From the IMG/VR virus record IMGVR_UViG_3300046312_000088, positions 1 through 34,803 of that record: a DNA stretch of 34,803 nt. One strand, 5' to 3'. Both the position numbers and the translations under genes were made by a program. The notes under the pieces were generated by a model. The model did not search any database and had not been told where the DNA came from. It was given only the letters and a program-made list of their open reading frames with translations. Origin of the DNA: a virus. This document shows, piece after piece, positions 8,030 through 16,344 of the stretch; position 1 is the stretch's first letter; the number at the start of each line of letters is the position of its first letter.

Positions 8030-10111
8030 CTAGAAAAAACGAGCCAGTTGCGCTTTTTTGAAATAGCCAATATCATACAAAATTTCATTGGCGATATTGA
8101 CATAATGGTCAATATCTAAATCAGTTGGCAAGGTTTCGGGCATAATCATAAGCGGTTTTGCGCCGATTGATTTGGGCACTTGATTACCGCTAACAGCATA
8201 ATTGATCGAGCCTTTTTGATCTTTGGCATAATACCATCGAACAGCTTTGCCCAAATAAACGCCGTCTTTTTCGGCTCCACCGCGCACTTGGCGCACGTGG
8301 ACAAAGCGGCTAATCGGCGTCGGGTAGTATTTACTTTTAATATTCTGCCCACAATTGGCAACAGTTTCGTTTATCGGAATGCCAAATTCTAAGAGCGCTT
8401 GGACTGCCATGCTCGAAATATAACCTTCGGGATTTTTGCTGAGCGGGCTGTTTTGCGCACTGCCGACTTCGGCATAAACGCCTTTGGTTTTGCATCCATC
8501 GGTTTCGTCAAGCCAAATTGTTTCACCGCTAGCGTCTTTACTTTCCTTAAGTTTAACAGCAATATAATTATTAACATCACGACTATATAGTGCTTTATAG
8601 CGGCTTTCCTCTGTATCGAAACCGGTTGTGTTTTCCCAAAGCATGATAATTGTTTCTAAATCTTTGTAGCGATCAACCGGGCAAGCGATCACAATACCAT
8701 CTGTATTCGCACTTTTAACAGGAATGTTCGCTAGTTCTATCATTTCAATAAGCATCATAAGCGACAGTTGGCCAGTCATGCAAACTTGCAACAAATGGTG
8801 CGGTGCATAGATAACGCTATAATAGTTGCCAAGTTTGCCAAAAGTGCCGTTAATAACAATTTTTAGAGCGTCGTTAATCCGACCCCAATAAAGCGCTTGA
8901 TCCGCATCGCCAGCTTTTTTCGCAACGCTACTTTTAAGTTTGCAGTCTAATCGTCGCTTAACGAGCGTGTCAAAAACGCTAAGAAATGCTTCGCCCAAAT
9001 GCTCGGGAAACAAACGCTGATTTAGAATAATTCGCGGATAATAGCTAGCCACGTCACGGTCGATCAAAAGCGTTTCTGCCGTCGCTACCAACGCTTGACT
9101 TTCCTCACTCGAATGCAGCCCGCCGACCCCAAGCCGATAGGTTCCGCTACCCAAAGTTGGTTTCAGTGCCTCTATCTCTTGTGGGCATATCGCAGAGCCG
9201 CCGTTGCCCACAACAAACGGCGTGGCCTTGACGACCTCCAACGCGTGTTGAAATTGAGGCGTTTTAAATTGGATATAATCAGGCACGTTGTAATGGAACG
9301 ACCAACCGGCTTCGATGTTAGGTTGTTTGCAATTAACACCTAGCTTTTCTAGTTCGCTTTTGATAACAGTTTCGGCTATTTGAGCATCTGATTTCGAACG
9401 CAAGTCCAAGTTGTATTCGCGTCCTAGTTCTTCGCGCAATTCAATACCGGGTTTAACAAAGTTAAACAATAATTCAGTATTGTTTAAATCATTAATATTA
9501 TAATCGCGAACTATAGCAGTTTGCTCTTTCGTCAATATAGTGTCAGGTTGAAAAGGTAAATCCTGCATCCGCTCACAATGCAAGCGACCGCTATAAATCT
9601 TAAGACTTGCATCAATCGGAGCGACGTCGATCAAGTCTATATGATTTATGTTTAGTGCTTTGACATTATATTTGCGTTCGACTTCATAACTGCGAAGTTC
9701 GCCTAAAATAATATCGTCACTTACTTGCTTAAGTGTTTCCGCGCTGACGCCTTGGCAAGCGACCATACACATAGGCAAGTCATAAGAGCGACTGTTAAAA
9801 CCTATTATCCTAAATCTGTGTAACACATAAGTTAGCAAATCAATATCGAGTTGGCAATCTGGGCTTATTTCAAAGTAAATAACTTTCTTTGTGTTAACAC
9901 ATTTGAATGAAACCAAAAAGTAGTTAGAATAGCTTTCAACGTCAAAAACAAGCGTTCTGTCGCCGCCGTGCAAAATTTCAGACAACGTAAACAGTTCATA
10001 GGATTTGGCGGGTGGAACAGGACTAGACGCCAATCGGGTCAGCCGACTAGCGCCAGTTTTCTTCGCCGCTCTTTTCGCTCTGTCAGGCCGTGAATTGTCG
10101 AAAAATATCAT
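8030..10111 (-). CDS. Family B DNA polymerase
   Basis: 693 aa. The N-terminal 3'-5' exonuclease is marked by FDVESY (Exo I, residues 56-61) and IGFNSRSYDLPM (Exo II, about 100). The polymerase motifs follow in order: motif A DRDVASYYPRI near 350, motif B KIVINGTFGKLG near 420, and motif C NTDGIVI near 470. Motif C has NTDG in place of the usual DTDS; the second Asp, which binds metal in known B polymerases, is kept. A short, TPR/thumb-poor architecture of about 700 aa is common in phage replicative enzymes. Its start overlaps the stop of the gene before it by four bases. With the clamp-like, helicase and primase genes it should replicate the phage genome. Confidence 0.88.
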   Translation of the reverse strand: MIFFDNSRPDRAKRAAKKTGASRLTRLASSPVPPAKSYELFTLSEILHGGDRTLVFDVESYSNYFLVSFKCVNTKKVIYFEISPDCQLDIDLLTYVLHRFRIIGFNSRSYDLPMCMVACQGVSAETLKQVSDDIILGELRSYEVERKYNVKALNINHIDLIDVAPIDASLKIYSGRLHCERMQDLPFQPDTILTKEQTAIVRDYNINDLNNTELLFNFVKPGIELREELGREYNLDLRSKSDAQIAETVIKSELEKLGVNCKQPNIEAGWSFHYNVPDYIQFKTPQFQHALEVVKATPFVVGNGGSAICPQEIEALKPTLGSGTYRLGVGGLHSSEESQALVATAETLLIDRDVASYYPRIILNQRLFPEHLGEAFLSVFDTLVKRRLDCKLKSSVAKKAGDADQALYWGRINDALKIVINGTFGKLGNYYSVIYAPHHLLQVCMTGQLSLMMLIEMIELANIPVKSANTDGIVIACPVDRYKDLETIIMLWENTTGFDTEESRYKALYSRDVNNYIAVKLKESKDASGETIWLDETDGCKTKGVYAEVGSAQNSPLSKNPEGYISSMAVQALLEFGIPINETVANCGQNIKSKYYPTPISRFVHVRQVRGGAEKDGVYLGKAVRWYYAKDQKGSINYAVSGNQVPKSIGAKPLMIMPETLPTDLDIDHYVNIANEILYDIGYFKKAQLARFF

Positions 10112-10353
10112 TTTTTAGATTTACCTATCGGATCAATCCAAGGCAAACCTAACCTTTCGTCAAAAATACAAGGTTTGCTGTTTTCTATTTTTTCTTTGAC
10201 ATAATTGATGGCTTTTTGACAGCTATAGCGCATTCGCATTGGCGATTTGGCTTCGTTGTCTCTTAATGCAAATTCCCATGTAGTAACTTGCCCGTTGACA
10301 TAAACAGAAACATAAGGCCCAAAATCACCAAATTTAATAACAGCGCCATACAC
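10108..10353 (-). CDS. Hypothetical small protein upstream of polymerase
   Basis: 81 aa. A GTG at 10353 is preferred because AGGA lies nine bases upstream; a TTG at 10359 in the same frame is only three bases from it. The protein (MYGAVIKFGDFGPYVSVYV...) has a beta-rich N-terminal half and a basic end (PIGKSKK). I see no family motif. It overlaps the polymerase start by four bases (ATGA) and is preceded by promoter P2, so it heads the polymerase transcript and the two are likely translated together. It could be a polymerase accessory protein, but nothing in the sequence shows that. Confidence 0.68.
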   Translation of the reverse strand: MYGAVIKFGDFGPYVSVYVNGQVTTWEFALRDNEAKSPMRMRYSCQKAINYVKEKIENSKPCIFDERLGLPWIDPIGKSKK

Positions 10354-10384
10354 AATCAACGTTCCTTTTGCTCTTAATGATCAA

Positions 10385-10413
10385 CATCTAAGCCAACTTA
10401 AAAGCAATGTCAA
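10385..10413 (-). promoter_or_regulatory. Promoter P2, -35 box overlapping upstream stop codon
   Basis: Minus strand TTGACA (10413-10408), 17-base spacer, TAGATG (10390-10385). The TGA stop of the clamp-like gene (10412-10410) is inside the -35 box. The spacer TTGCTTTTAAGTTGGCT matches P1 and P5, and AAGAGCAAAAGGAACG follows, supplying the ribosome site of the next gene. GCTTTTAA in the spacer and TTAAGAGC downstream form a near-perfect inverted repeat around the -10. Confidence 0.8.
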
Positions 10414-11507
10414 GCGCTAATTTGATTGTATTTGCCAGCTTGTTCAACTTGTTCTTCGTCCATTTCTTTAACTATAGCTTTTATTCCCATTATCGCGCCG
10501 CGAACGGGATTGTTAGCCGTTCCGCCAAAGAAAAACGCACGATCAGGATAGCTTGTCAAGTCAATTTTGTTTACATGAGGCGCTACAATCTTAATAAGTT
10601 TACCCTTGAACTTTTTGCCGCCCGGCAGTCCCTTCACCGGATATTGAGCGCCGATTGCGTCGCTGTCATGCGACATGACTTTACCTTCGGCGAAAGTTAC
10701 ATAATCGTCATCGCTAAAATGATGCACCGCGTCGATGGCTTCGAACAAATCACCTTGAGTATCACTAGGAACGCTCGCCACGTTCAAAACACCATTAACG
10801 TCTTTCCATTTGTCAGCATAGCATTGCGTTTTAATCCAAGCGCCGCCATCAAACCAAAAAGTCACGCTGTCCACTTGCGTTTGATCGACATTCCACTTAA
10901 AGCCGAAACCAATCAAAGGTTTAGTTTGTTTAGCAATTGCATCGGCAAAGACTTTGGGAATAACCATTGCTGGCGGCAAATCGATCCCATGCCAAAATTG
11001 GATGATTGCAACGCCATTCGTGCCGGTGCAACTATTGGCCTCGAGCAACAGGCTCGCTTCCATGATCCGTTCTGCAGCTTCACTGGCAAGCGCGCTGCAT
11101 GTTTTGAAAGCCTCTTTCATAATGTCGGTTACAGGCGCTATCATTTCATCCGGCGCTACCGTCGGTAAATCATCGACTGGTAGACACTGGACCAATGCGC
11201 GCAGCTTGTCGCCCTTGACGCTTATTTGCCCGTTAGGTGTTTCCGATATTGTCAAGGTTTTTCCGCACCGATTAAGCGCGATTTTGAATTTGGTTAATTG
11301 TGGGCAAAGTGTCAATTCTTCGCCAATCGGATATCCGGCTGAAACTTGACCGTTAAACGCAACCGCTTGTTTATCGTTAAGTCTGACAAATTCGCTATAA
11401 AATTGCACGTTGCTAGTCGCAACAGATATAAAGTCCAAAGCCTCGATCAGCGATGCGGACGCGGCAGGTTTAGCAGGTCGCCCGCGCCTAGTTTGTTTAG
11501 TTGTCAT
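10410..11507 (-). CDS. DNA sliding clamp-like protein (beta-clamp type)
   Basis: 365 aa from the ATG at 11507 (MTTKQTRRGRPAKPA), which has AAAGGA about ten bases upstream. The first 120 residues look like the first clamp-type domain: ALDFISVATS..., a loop with LNDKQAVAFNGQVSAG, then LTKFKIALNRCGKTLTISE and NGQISVKGDKLRALVQCL. Phage beta-clamp-like proteins with this layout occur beside family B or A polymerases and would tether the enzyme to DNA. The assignment is by pattern and neighbourhood; the later two thirds are less clear. The same frame continues 41 codons upstream (see 11508-11630). Its stop lies inside promoter P2. Confidence 0.6.
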   Translation of the reverse strand: MTTKQTRRGRPAKPAASASLIEALDFISVATSNVQFYSEFVRLNDKQAVAFNGQVSAGYPIGEELTLCPQLTKFKIALNRCGKTLTISETPNGQISVKGDKLRALVQCLPVDDLPTVAPDEMIAPVTDIMKEAFKTCSALASEAAERIMEASLLLEANSCTGTNGVAIIQFWHGIDLPPAMVIPKVFADAIAKQTKPLIGFGFKWNVDQTQVDSVTFWFDGGAWIKTQCYADKWKDVNGVLNVASVPSDTQGDLFEAIDAVHHFSDDDYVTFAEGKVMSHDSDAIGAQYPVKGLPGGKKFKGKLIKIVAPHVNKIDLTSYPDRAFFFGGTANNPVRGAIMGIKAIVKEMDEEQVEQAGKYNQISA

Positions 11508-11630
11508 AATCCAATTCCTTTCGTAAGCGTCGTCAATAGAACTAAAGCCAAATTGATCAGCAAGACGAATTAAAAATTCACGATCTCTTAATCTATGGGC
11601 TTCATACAAATGAGGCAAATGTATTTGCAT
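11508..11630 (-). other. In-frame N-terminal extension of clamp-like gene (alternative start)
   Basis: The clamp-like frame is open back to an ATG at 11630 that overlaps the preceding stop by one base (TAATG). The added 41 residues (MQIHLPHLYEAHRLRDREFL...) read like real protein, with charged helices. No Shine-Dalgarno precedes 11630, while a strong one precedes 11507. Either a long form is made by stop-start coupling and a short form by direct initiation, or a former small gene has become fused to the clamp-like gene. Confidence 0.5.
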
Positions 11631-11857
11631 TAAAATGGTATTTCGTTAACAAAACATTCGCAACCAAAAGCTATAATGTTAGCTGGTGGACGTAGGTTGT
11701 TAATAGAACAAGTTTCGTTTAATTGGTTCCAGTGATCGCAAACTACACAAGTTCTTAAACACGCTTTGATGCTTTCGATTAGACTTTTATTTATGTCAAC
11801 GCTTGCGCGTTCAAGGCGATCAGTTAGTTGCTGTTTTTCCAAGTCGTTTTGGATCAT
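11630..11857 (-). CDS. Small Cys-rich putative zinc-binding protein
   Basis: 75 aa. A helical, charged N-terminus is followed by a cysteine module, TCVVCDHWNQLNETC, then a Pro-containing loop and GCECF near the end. The spacing C-x2-C ... C ... GC-x-C fits a zinc finger. The same order of residues (C-x2-C, aromatic, C, Pro, GC, aromatic) ends the PD-(D/E)XK exonuclease two genes upstream in the operon. The gene starts two bases after the helicase stop, with GGAT as ribosome site inside that gene. A partner of helicase or nuclease is possible; function is unknown. Confidence 0.68.
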   Translation of the reverse strand: MIQNDLEKQQLTDRLERASVDINKSLIESIKACLRTCVVCDHWNQLNETCSINNLRPPANIIAFGCECFVNEIPF

Positions 11858-11859
11858 AG

Positions 11860-13536
11860 CTAAAATCCATATCCCATTATTTCAGGCGATTGTTTATTAA
11901 CCCAAACGTTTATGGTTTGCGGTTGCCTAAGTTCGTGCGCTATCGCGAGCACTTCGGAATTAGTTTTAGGACAATCGCCTTCCCAATTAAGTTGCTCGAC
12001 GTTGTAGTGATAGCGTTGCCTAAACCAGTCGCGCGACTTGTGACGAAAAAAACGCACCGTGCTTTCAACTGATATATATTCATAAAACGTTCTTAAGCCG
12101 CAAAAATAAGCAACTTTGATGCTATCGCGTCCGCTTTGCTTCGCCGTATGTGCTACCATGACCACGCGAGCGACTTTATATGTTTCAATCTGCGGCAAAT
12201 CCGAACGTATTAGTTCTAAATTAGCAGCATGACGATTGAGTTTTTCAGCAAAGGTAAATTCGGTTCCACAAACGACACAAGCGCGAGCGCTGGCGTGATT
12301 ATAAGTTTCACACGCTTCGCAAACTCTAACCGGAGCATCGCCGGGTGGCCCTTGACCTTTTTGCTTTGGTATAACCGGATCGTTAATCGGTCCTAACCGC
12401 CGTGTGTTGCCAGCAAAGTCTAGAACTAAGCAATTTGTCTTACCGGGAAACGGTCTAGTGCCGCGTCCGAGCATTTGAACCCATAACCCTGTTGACATCG
12501 TGGGACGCAACATACCGATTAAATCGCAAGCCGGATGATCGACCCCAGTTGTCAGACTATTCATATTGACAGCGGCGCGGGCTTTACCGCTTTTCCAGTT
12601 CGCCAGCGATTGCTCATTTTCAGCGTCGGTTTTTTTGAAATGAATGCAGACAGTGGATATGCCAAAAATATTGTTTAGCATTTCTGCAATATGCTCAGCG
12701 TGTTCAACTCCAGACGCGAACACTAACCAACTAGCGCGATCATGGCCAGCGGCGACCAATTCGCTCAATGCTGCATAAGTGACCGTTTCTTTGTCCACTG
12801 CTTCTTGAAGCTGGCTTTGCGCATACTCTCCTTTCGACATGCTCACATTAGACACGTCTAACTCAGTAGCCGTCCGCTTGGGAACCAGCCGACAAAGAAA
12901 GCCTTCGGTGATAAGTCGGTTGAAACCGTCAATCGTGCACAAATTGTAAGCTATATCAGTGAATATAGGACCATTTGTCATGCAACCTAAACCGAGTCGG
13001 TAAGGCGTTGCTGTCAATCCTACAACTTTCAGAAACGGATTGATGTTTCCGCTATTAGGATCGCTACCTTTAGTGCCATACGTAAGTTCGTTAATAAACT
13101 TGACATAGTTAGTGTCAGCCGTCGGGCTAACCAAATGGGCTTCATCGATAATCAGCAAGTCACGCCGCCCGAACATGGGAAACTTGCCGACGCACGATTG
13201 AATACCCCCAAATGTGATCGGTTGCATTGTGTCGCGCACACCTAAACCGGCGCTATAGACGCCTAGCGGAGCAAGCGGCCAAATTTCGCGCATTTTGGCC
13301 GCGTTTTGCTTAATGAGTTCCTTGACATGAGTTGCCATAAATATGCGGGTGCCGGGATGCTGTTTCATCGCACGGCGCACGAACTCGCCTATGACAAGGC
13401 TTTTGCCCGTGCCAGTCGGTAGACAAATTAGCGGGTTAGCTTTGATCGGTTTACCGTCTTTTCCAGTGCCACCGTGCGAAGCAAAATAGCTAAAAAGGCT
13501 TTCGACAGCTTCATTCTGATAATAGCGAAGTTGCAT
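11860..13536 (-). CDS. SF2 DEAH-box helicase with zinc ribbon
   Basis: 558 aa. Walker A is CLPTGTGKS (38-46), the DEAH box LLIIDEAHL is near 130, motif III is LTATPYR near 175, and the C-terminal RecA domain ends with QMLGRGTRPF near 360. A four-cysteine ribbon follows (CEACETYNHASARACVVCG, about 405-425), then a C-terminal region of unknown fold. Such proteins (RecQ/UvrB/UvsW-like SF2 ATPases) unwind or remodel DNA in phage replication. ATG at 13536 was chosen for its AGGA nine bases upstream; a TTG at 13545 overlaps the upstream gene. It sits between nuclease and clamp genes, as in a replication operon. Confidence 0.85.
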   Translation of the reverse strand: MQLRYYQNEAVESLFSYFASHGGTGKDGKPIKANPLICLPTGTGKSLVIGEFVRRAMKQHPGTRIFMATHVKELIKQNAAKMREIWPLAPLGVYSAGLGVRDTMQPITFGGIQSCVGKFPMFGRRDLLIIDEAHLVSPTADTNYVKFINELTYGTKGSDPNSGNINPFLKVVGLTATPYRLGLGCMTNGPIFTDIAYNLCTIDGFNRLITEGFLCRLVPKRTATELDVSNVSMSKGEYAQSQLQEAVDKETVTYAALSELVAAGHDRASWLVFASGVEHAEHIAEMLNNIFGISTVCIHFKKTDAENEQSLANWKSGKARAAVNMNSLTTGVDHPACDLIGMLRPTMSTGLWVQMLGRGTRPFPGKTNCLVLDFAGNTRRLGPINDPVIPKQKGQGPPGDAPVRVCEACETYNHASARACVVCGTEFTFAEKLNRHAANLELIRSDLPQIETYKVARVVMVAHTAKQSGRDSIKVAYFCGLRTFYEYISVESTVRFFRHKSRDWFRQRYHYNVEQLNWEGDCPKTNSEVLAIAHELRQPQTINVWVNKQSPEIMGYGF

Positions 13537-13537
13537 T

Positions 13538-14455
13538 TTAGGCAATCCTAACCCAATAATCGCAACCGCTCGCTATCACTTCGCGCGGAATGACAGCGGT
13601 GTTTTGTGGATGCTGACAATACCATTGCGCATCCTCGACCGCAAAAGCGTATTTGCATGATCGACAGTTTTTTATGGGCACTTCGTCACGGTGGCAAAGA
13701 CCAGCAAAATCGCAATATTTGCAATCGAAAAACGCCTCAGTCATCGCAATCTTAGGTGGTCTTATTTGGCTAAAGACTATGCTTTCGGCTTTTCTAAACA
13801 AGTCATCGGCTTGTCGCCAGTCAAGTTCGACAATTTCAAAATATAATTCGTCGGTGTCTTTGTTGACAGCGCAATATAATCCGTAGCGAAAGTTATAGGC
13901 CCGGCCATAACTACACATTTGCTTATAATGCTGCGGTTTGGACTTGACTACACCCTCGCCACCACTGCGAGGTAAATGGCTTTGCGTATAATGGGCTTTC
14001 TTGCCAGCAAGTTTAGCAAAACTTTTTTCGTTATGTGTCTTAAACTCGCCAAGCCAAATGACATGTTCGTCCGGTATGTTGTAGCGAGCGGGCGGTTTCA
14101 TCATAGCATCTAGCGAGCCGCCGAAGTGCCCTTTGGCACCAAGAATGCGATATTGCTTCTTGGTTTCAGGATCAAACTCGCGAACTTCGAAACCAATACC
14201 CACAAGCCAGCGCACGAAACGAGCTTCTTCCAAATGGCCACGATTAAACAACCGGAGCATTCTTCCGCTAAATTCCTGAAACTTTAACCAGCGAAACGTA
14301 TTCCAAGCATAGGCTTGGCATTCATGGCCGATGATGCTGGCACCTAAATGCGTTCTAGGATCGTCGGCAAATTCAGTTTTGCAAAATGCATCAATATCGT
14401 TGTGCATTTGCATGACAAGTTTGTTGCGGTCTAACTGATCGCTTAAATCGATCAT
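13538..14455 (-). CDS. PD-(D/E)XK exonuclease, Cas4/RecB-like, with Cys clusters
   Basis: 305 aa. Catalytic-type residues are seen in order: a His in IIGHECQAY near 45, GGSLDAM near 113 (metal-binding Asp), GEFKTHN near 137 (E-x-K), and QMCSYG (motif QxxxY-like, near 185). The C-terminal part has CKYCDFAGLC, as in Cas4/AddB-type iron-sulfur nucleases, although the upstream fourth cysteine is not obvious, and a second cluster, CRSCKYAF...WYCQHP...GCDYW. Family members resect DNA ends for recombination. ATG at 14455 has GGGAA eight bases before it; a TTG at 14461 is weaker. It lies two bases before the helicase start. Confidence 0.8.
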   Translation of the reverse strand: MIDLSDQLDRNKLVMQMHNDIDAFCKTEFADDPRTHLGASIIGHECQAYAWNTFRWLKFQEFSGRMLRLFNRGHLEEARFVRWLVGIGFEVREFDPETKKQYRILGAKGHFGGSLDAMMKPPARYNIPDEHVIWLGEFKTHNEKSFAKLAGKKAHYTQSHLPRSGGEGVVKSKPQHYKQMCSYGRAYNFRYGLYCAVNKDTDELYFEIVELDWRQADDLFRKAESIVFSQIRPPKIAMTEAFFDCKYCDFAGLCHRDEVPIKNCRSCKYAFAVEDAQWYCQHPQNTAVIPREVIASGCDYWVRIA

Positions 14456-14461
14456 TTGCAA

Positions 14462-14656
14462 TTCCCGGTTTTAAGTAGAACGGCGCGTTTAATTTATTAA
14501 GTTAACGTTTGTGCATATTAACTTAACCAACTAACGTAAACGTTAAAGCATCGACCTAAATTAGCTGTGCAAGATGGGTCACTTGAAAACTAATTTAATT
14601 ACCTTCGCGCAGTTCTACTTGAAACCGGGCCAGTTTTAGCCAGCCCGGTTTGAAAG
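14462..14656 (-). promoter_or_regulatory. Intergenic region with inverted repeat, between nuclease and DUF669 genes
   Basis: This 195-base gap holds no gene that I can support. Past the terminator (14622-14651) it is AT-rich and contains a perfect 9-bp inverted repeat, TTAACGTTT (14502-14510) and AAACGTTAA (14538-14546), with further TTAAC/ACGT pieces between them. It lies where a promoter for the minus-strand genes from 14455 downward is needed, but I find no clean -35/-10 pair. An operator, a promoter for a non-sigma70 polymerase, or an origin element are all possible. Confidence 0.5.
14622..14651 (-). terminator. Hairpin after DUF669 gene, weak terminator
   Basis: AAACCGGGC (14622-14630) pairs with GCCCGGTTT (14643-14651), a 9-bp stem with a 12-base loop. 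On the minus strand it begins six bases past the DUF669 stop. Only a short U stretch follows (GGTTTCAAG), so it may stop transcription partly. Confidence 0.6.
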
Positions 14657-15325
14657 TTAGCGCTGTCCCCATGCACCTTGATTGCTAGGTGCAGCCGGGC
14701 CACCCCATGACGGCGTCTGTGAAGGCTGAGCGGGCTGAGCACCGCCACCCCAAGCGCCTTGCGCTTGCACACCGCCAGCGGGTGCTGGCACGTTATTATC
14801 GACCGGCGCGCCACCCCAAGCGCCTTGCGCTTGCACACCGCCAGCGGGTGGCCCTGAGGGCACTTGCGGGGGTGCGCTTTGATTGACAACAGGACCGGCA
14901 CCGGCCTTGCCCGGCGCATTGCCGTTAATATCGAAAATGGCTTTCACTTCTGTGTAAGCATTAGGGTTAGGTTCTTTCTGCAAGCCAATTTCAAAAATAA
15001 ACGGAATGTTATGAAGTTCGGCGGTATCGTTAAATTGAAACTTGCCTAAAACATGACAATACGCCGATAGCTGTTTATTGGCAATCTCCACAACTTTTGG
15101 GTTAATATTATGAAGATTAATCCTGTCAACATGTTTCGTGCCGGAAAATTGTCCTTCGATAGGTGTTAACTCAAAAGCCAAATAACCGCCAGTCACAACG
15201 CCATTTTTTTCAACATTGTCAGTGAAAGAATTAACAACAACGCCTTTGTATTTACCGGCAGGTAATACACTTGCTCCACCGTATTGAGGCGTGTGTTGTT
15301 GTGAATTAAAAGAATAGGCAACCAT
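14657..15325 (-). CDS. DUF669-family phage protein, probable ssDNA-binding
   Basis: 222 aa from ATG 15325 (MVAYSFNSQQHTPQYGG), with AAGGAC ten bases upstream. The first 140 residues match DUF669: PAGKYKGVVVNS, YLAFELTPIEGQFSG, RINLHNINPKVVEIANKQLS, and an IPFIFEIG strand. DUF669 genes commonly sit next to Sak4-like ATPases and exonucleases and are thought to work in recombination, perhaps as ssDNA-binding proteins. The C-terminal 80 residues are a flexible Gly/Ala/Pro/Gln tail with two copies of PAGGVQAQGAWGG and related WGG pieces, like the tail of an SSB. It has an upstream in-frame extension (15326-15484). Confidence 0.78.
   Translation of the reverse strand: MVAYSFNSQQHTPQYGGASVLPAGKYKGVVVNSFTDNVEKNGVVTGGYLAFELTPIEGQFSGTKHVDRINLHNINPKVVEIANKQLSAYCHVLGKFQFNDTAELHNIPFIFEIGLQKEPNPNAYTEVKAIFDINGNAPGKAGAGPVVNQSAPPQVPSGPPAGGVQAQGAWGGAPVDNNVPAPAGGVQAQGAWGGGAQPAQPSQTPSWGGPAAPSNQGAWGQR
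14744..14850. repeat. 41-bp direct repeat in DUF669 C-terminal tail
   Basis: Two identical 41-bp copies at 14744-14784 and 14810-14850, 66 bases apart start to start. They code for the repeated PAGGVQAQGAWGG peptide. DNA-level identity shows a recent duplication in the disordered tail. Confidence 0.93.
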
Positions 15326-15484
15326 GTTTGATAGTCCTTCGGTTGTGTTATTGCGTTTACAATAAGCTACTGCGTAAAAAATTTGTTCGAATTGCCCAGC
15401 CAATCGTTTAGCCAAGCGTTCCAAGTCTATCAAAGTTTCCTTTTCAATAGGGTCAAGGGCTTTGTCCGGTTTGCGAAAAACCAT
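15326..15484 (-). other. In-frame N-terminal extension of DUF669 gene (alternative start)
   Basis: The DUF669 frame is open to an ATG at 15484 that overlaps the Sak4-like gene's stop by one base (TAATG). It would add 53 residues (MVFRKPDKALDPIEKETLID...), helical and coding-like. The internal ATG at 15325 has the good ribosome site and begins where the family begins. This is the same arrangement as at 11508-11630. Confidence 0.5.
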
Positions 15485-16344
15485 TAGACATTCGAAACAC
15501 TTCTATTATAAATGTCGATCCCACATGACTTGTGAATTGCATCAGCAAGATAATTCCAACCGTTTTGGGCTGGTATTGGAATAACTCCAGATAGGTTATA
15601 GCGGTTTTTCGCTACCCAGCCCGGTTGACGGTCAACCGCCAGCATACGCCCCTGATTAGAACTAACCGCTTTTTGCATGACTTGGCCTTTTTCAGTTTTC
15701 ATGACGAACAAAGGTTCGTGCAGAAAGCCAATCATATCAGCCCATTGTGTCATAAATTCGCGCTTGCCATATGTTTTTTGATTTTTAGGCGTGTGTAGCA
15801 GCAAATCCCATGTGTTATATTCTCCGTGCGCGGGGTCGAGCGCCAAGGCGGCAAAAACATGACACGTTACTATAACATTTATTTTGCCGTGCACTGCTAA
15901 TTCATCCATATAACGCGCCCAAACTTGAAAGTTTGCATTGGAAACGTCATAGGCTTTACCATAAGCGCCATGCGCTGTTGCCATTGTCAAGCCGGTTTTG
16001 TTACCAGCTTTATATGTGGGATCAGTTCGAAGTGTATAATCGTCGCACATTCGTTCAAGCGCAGTCGCGCTATCCCAAACAATCGAACTTCCTTTTGCAA
16101 GTTTACCTGACATTGCAGTAACGCGCAGTTCCTCACAAAGCTGCAAAACTTTTTCCCAAGTTTCCAACTTTTCAGTTCGCGCGACTTGCATCGATCCGAA
16201 ACCCAATTCGCAAGGGATCAAGAGCGCGTTGGGAGCGCCGCAAGCCAAAGTCGTTTTGCCAACACCTTCCGGCCCCGCTATAATGATACGCTGACCATCG
16301 TGATTAACTTGGCCGCCAACCGTGACGCCAGCTAGAATACTCAT
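15484..16344 (-). CDS. Sak4-like RecA-fold recombination ATPase
   Basis: 286 aa. The start region carries Walker A GPEGVGKTTL (24-33), then a RecA-type core: SSIVWDSATAL (Walker B region, about 85-95) and INVIVTCHVFA near 155. The AAA_24/Sak4 group acts as a single-strand annealing or recombination mediator in phages and works with SSB-like proteins. The DUF669 gene directly after it and the PD-(D/E)XK nuclease further down complete a recombination set. The start overlaps the previous stop by one base (TAATG), and so does its stop with the next ATG. Confidence 0.8.
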   Translation of the reverse strand: MSILAGVTVGGQVNHDGQRIIIAGPEGVGKTTLACGAPNALLIPCELGFGSMQVARTEKLETWEKVLQLCEELRVTAMSGKLAKGSSIVWDSATALERMCDDYTLRTDPTYKAGNKTGLTMATAHGAYGKAYDVSNANFQVWARYMDELAVHGKINVIVTCHVFAALALDPAHGEYNTWDLLLHTPKNQKTYGKREFMTQWADMIGFLHEPLFVMKTEKGQVMQKAVSSNQGRMLAVDRQPGWVAKNRYNLSGVIPIPAQNGWNYLADAIHKSCGIDIYNRSVSNV

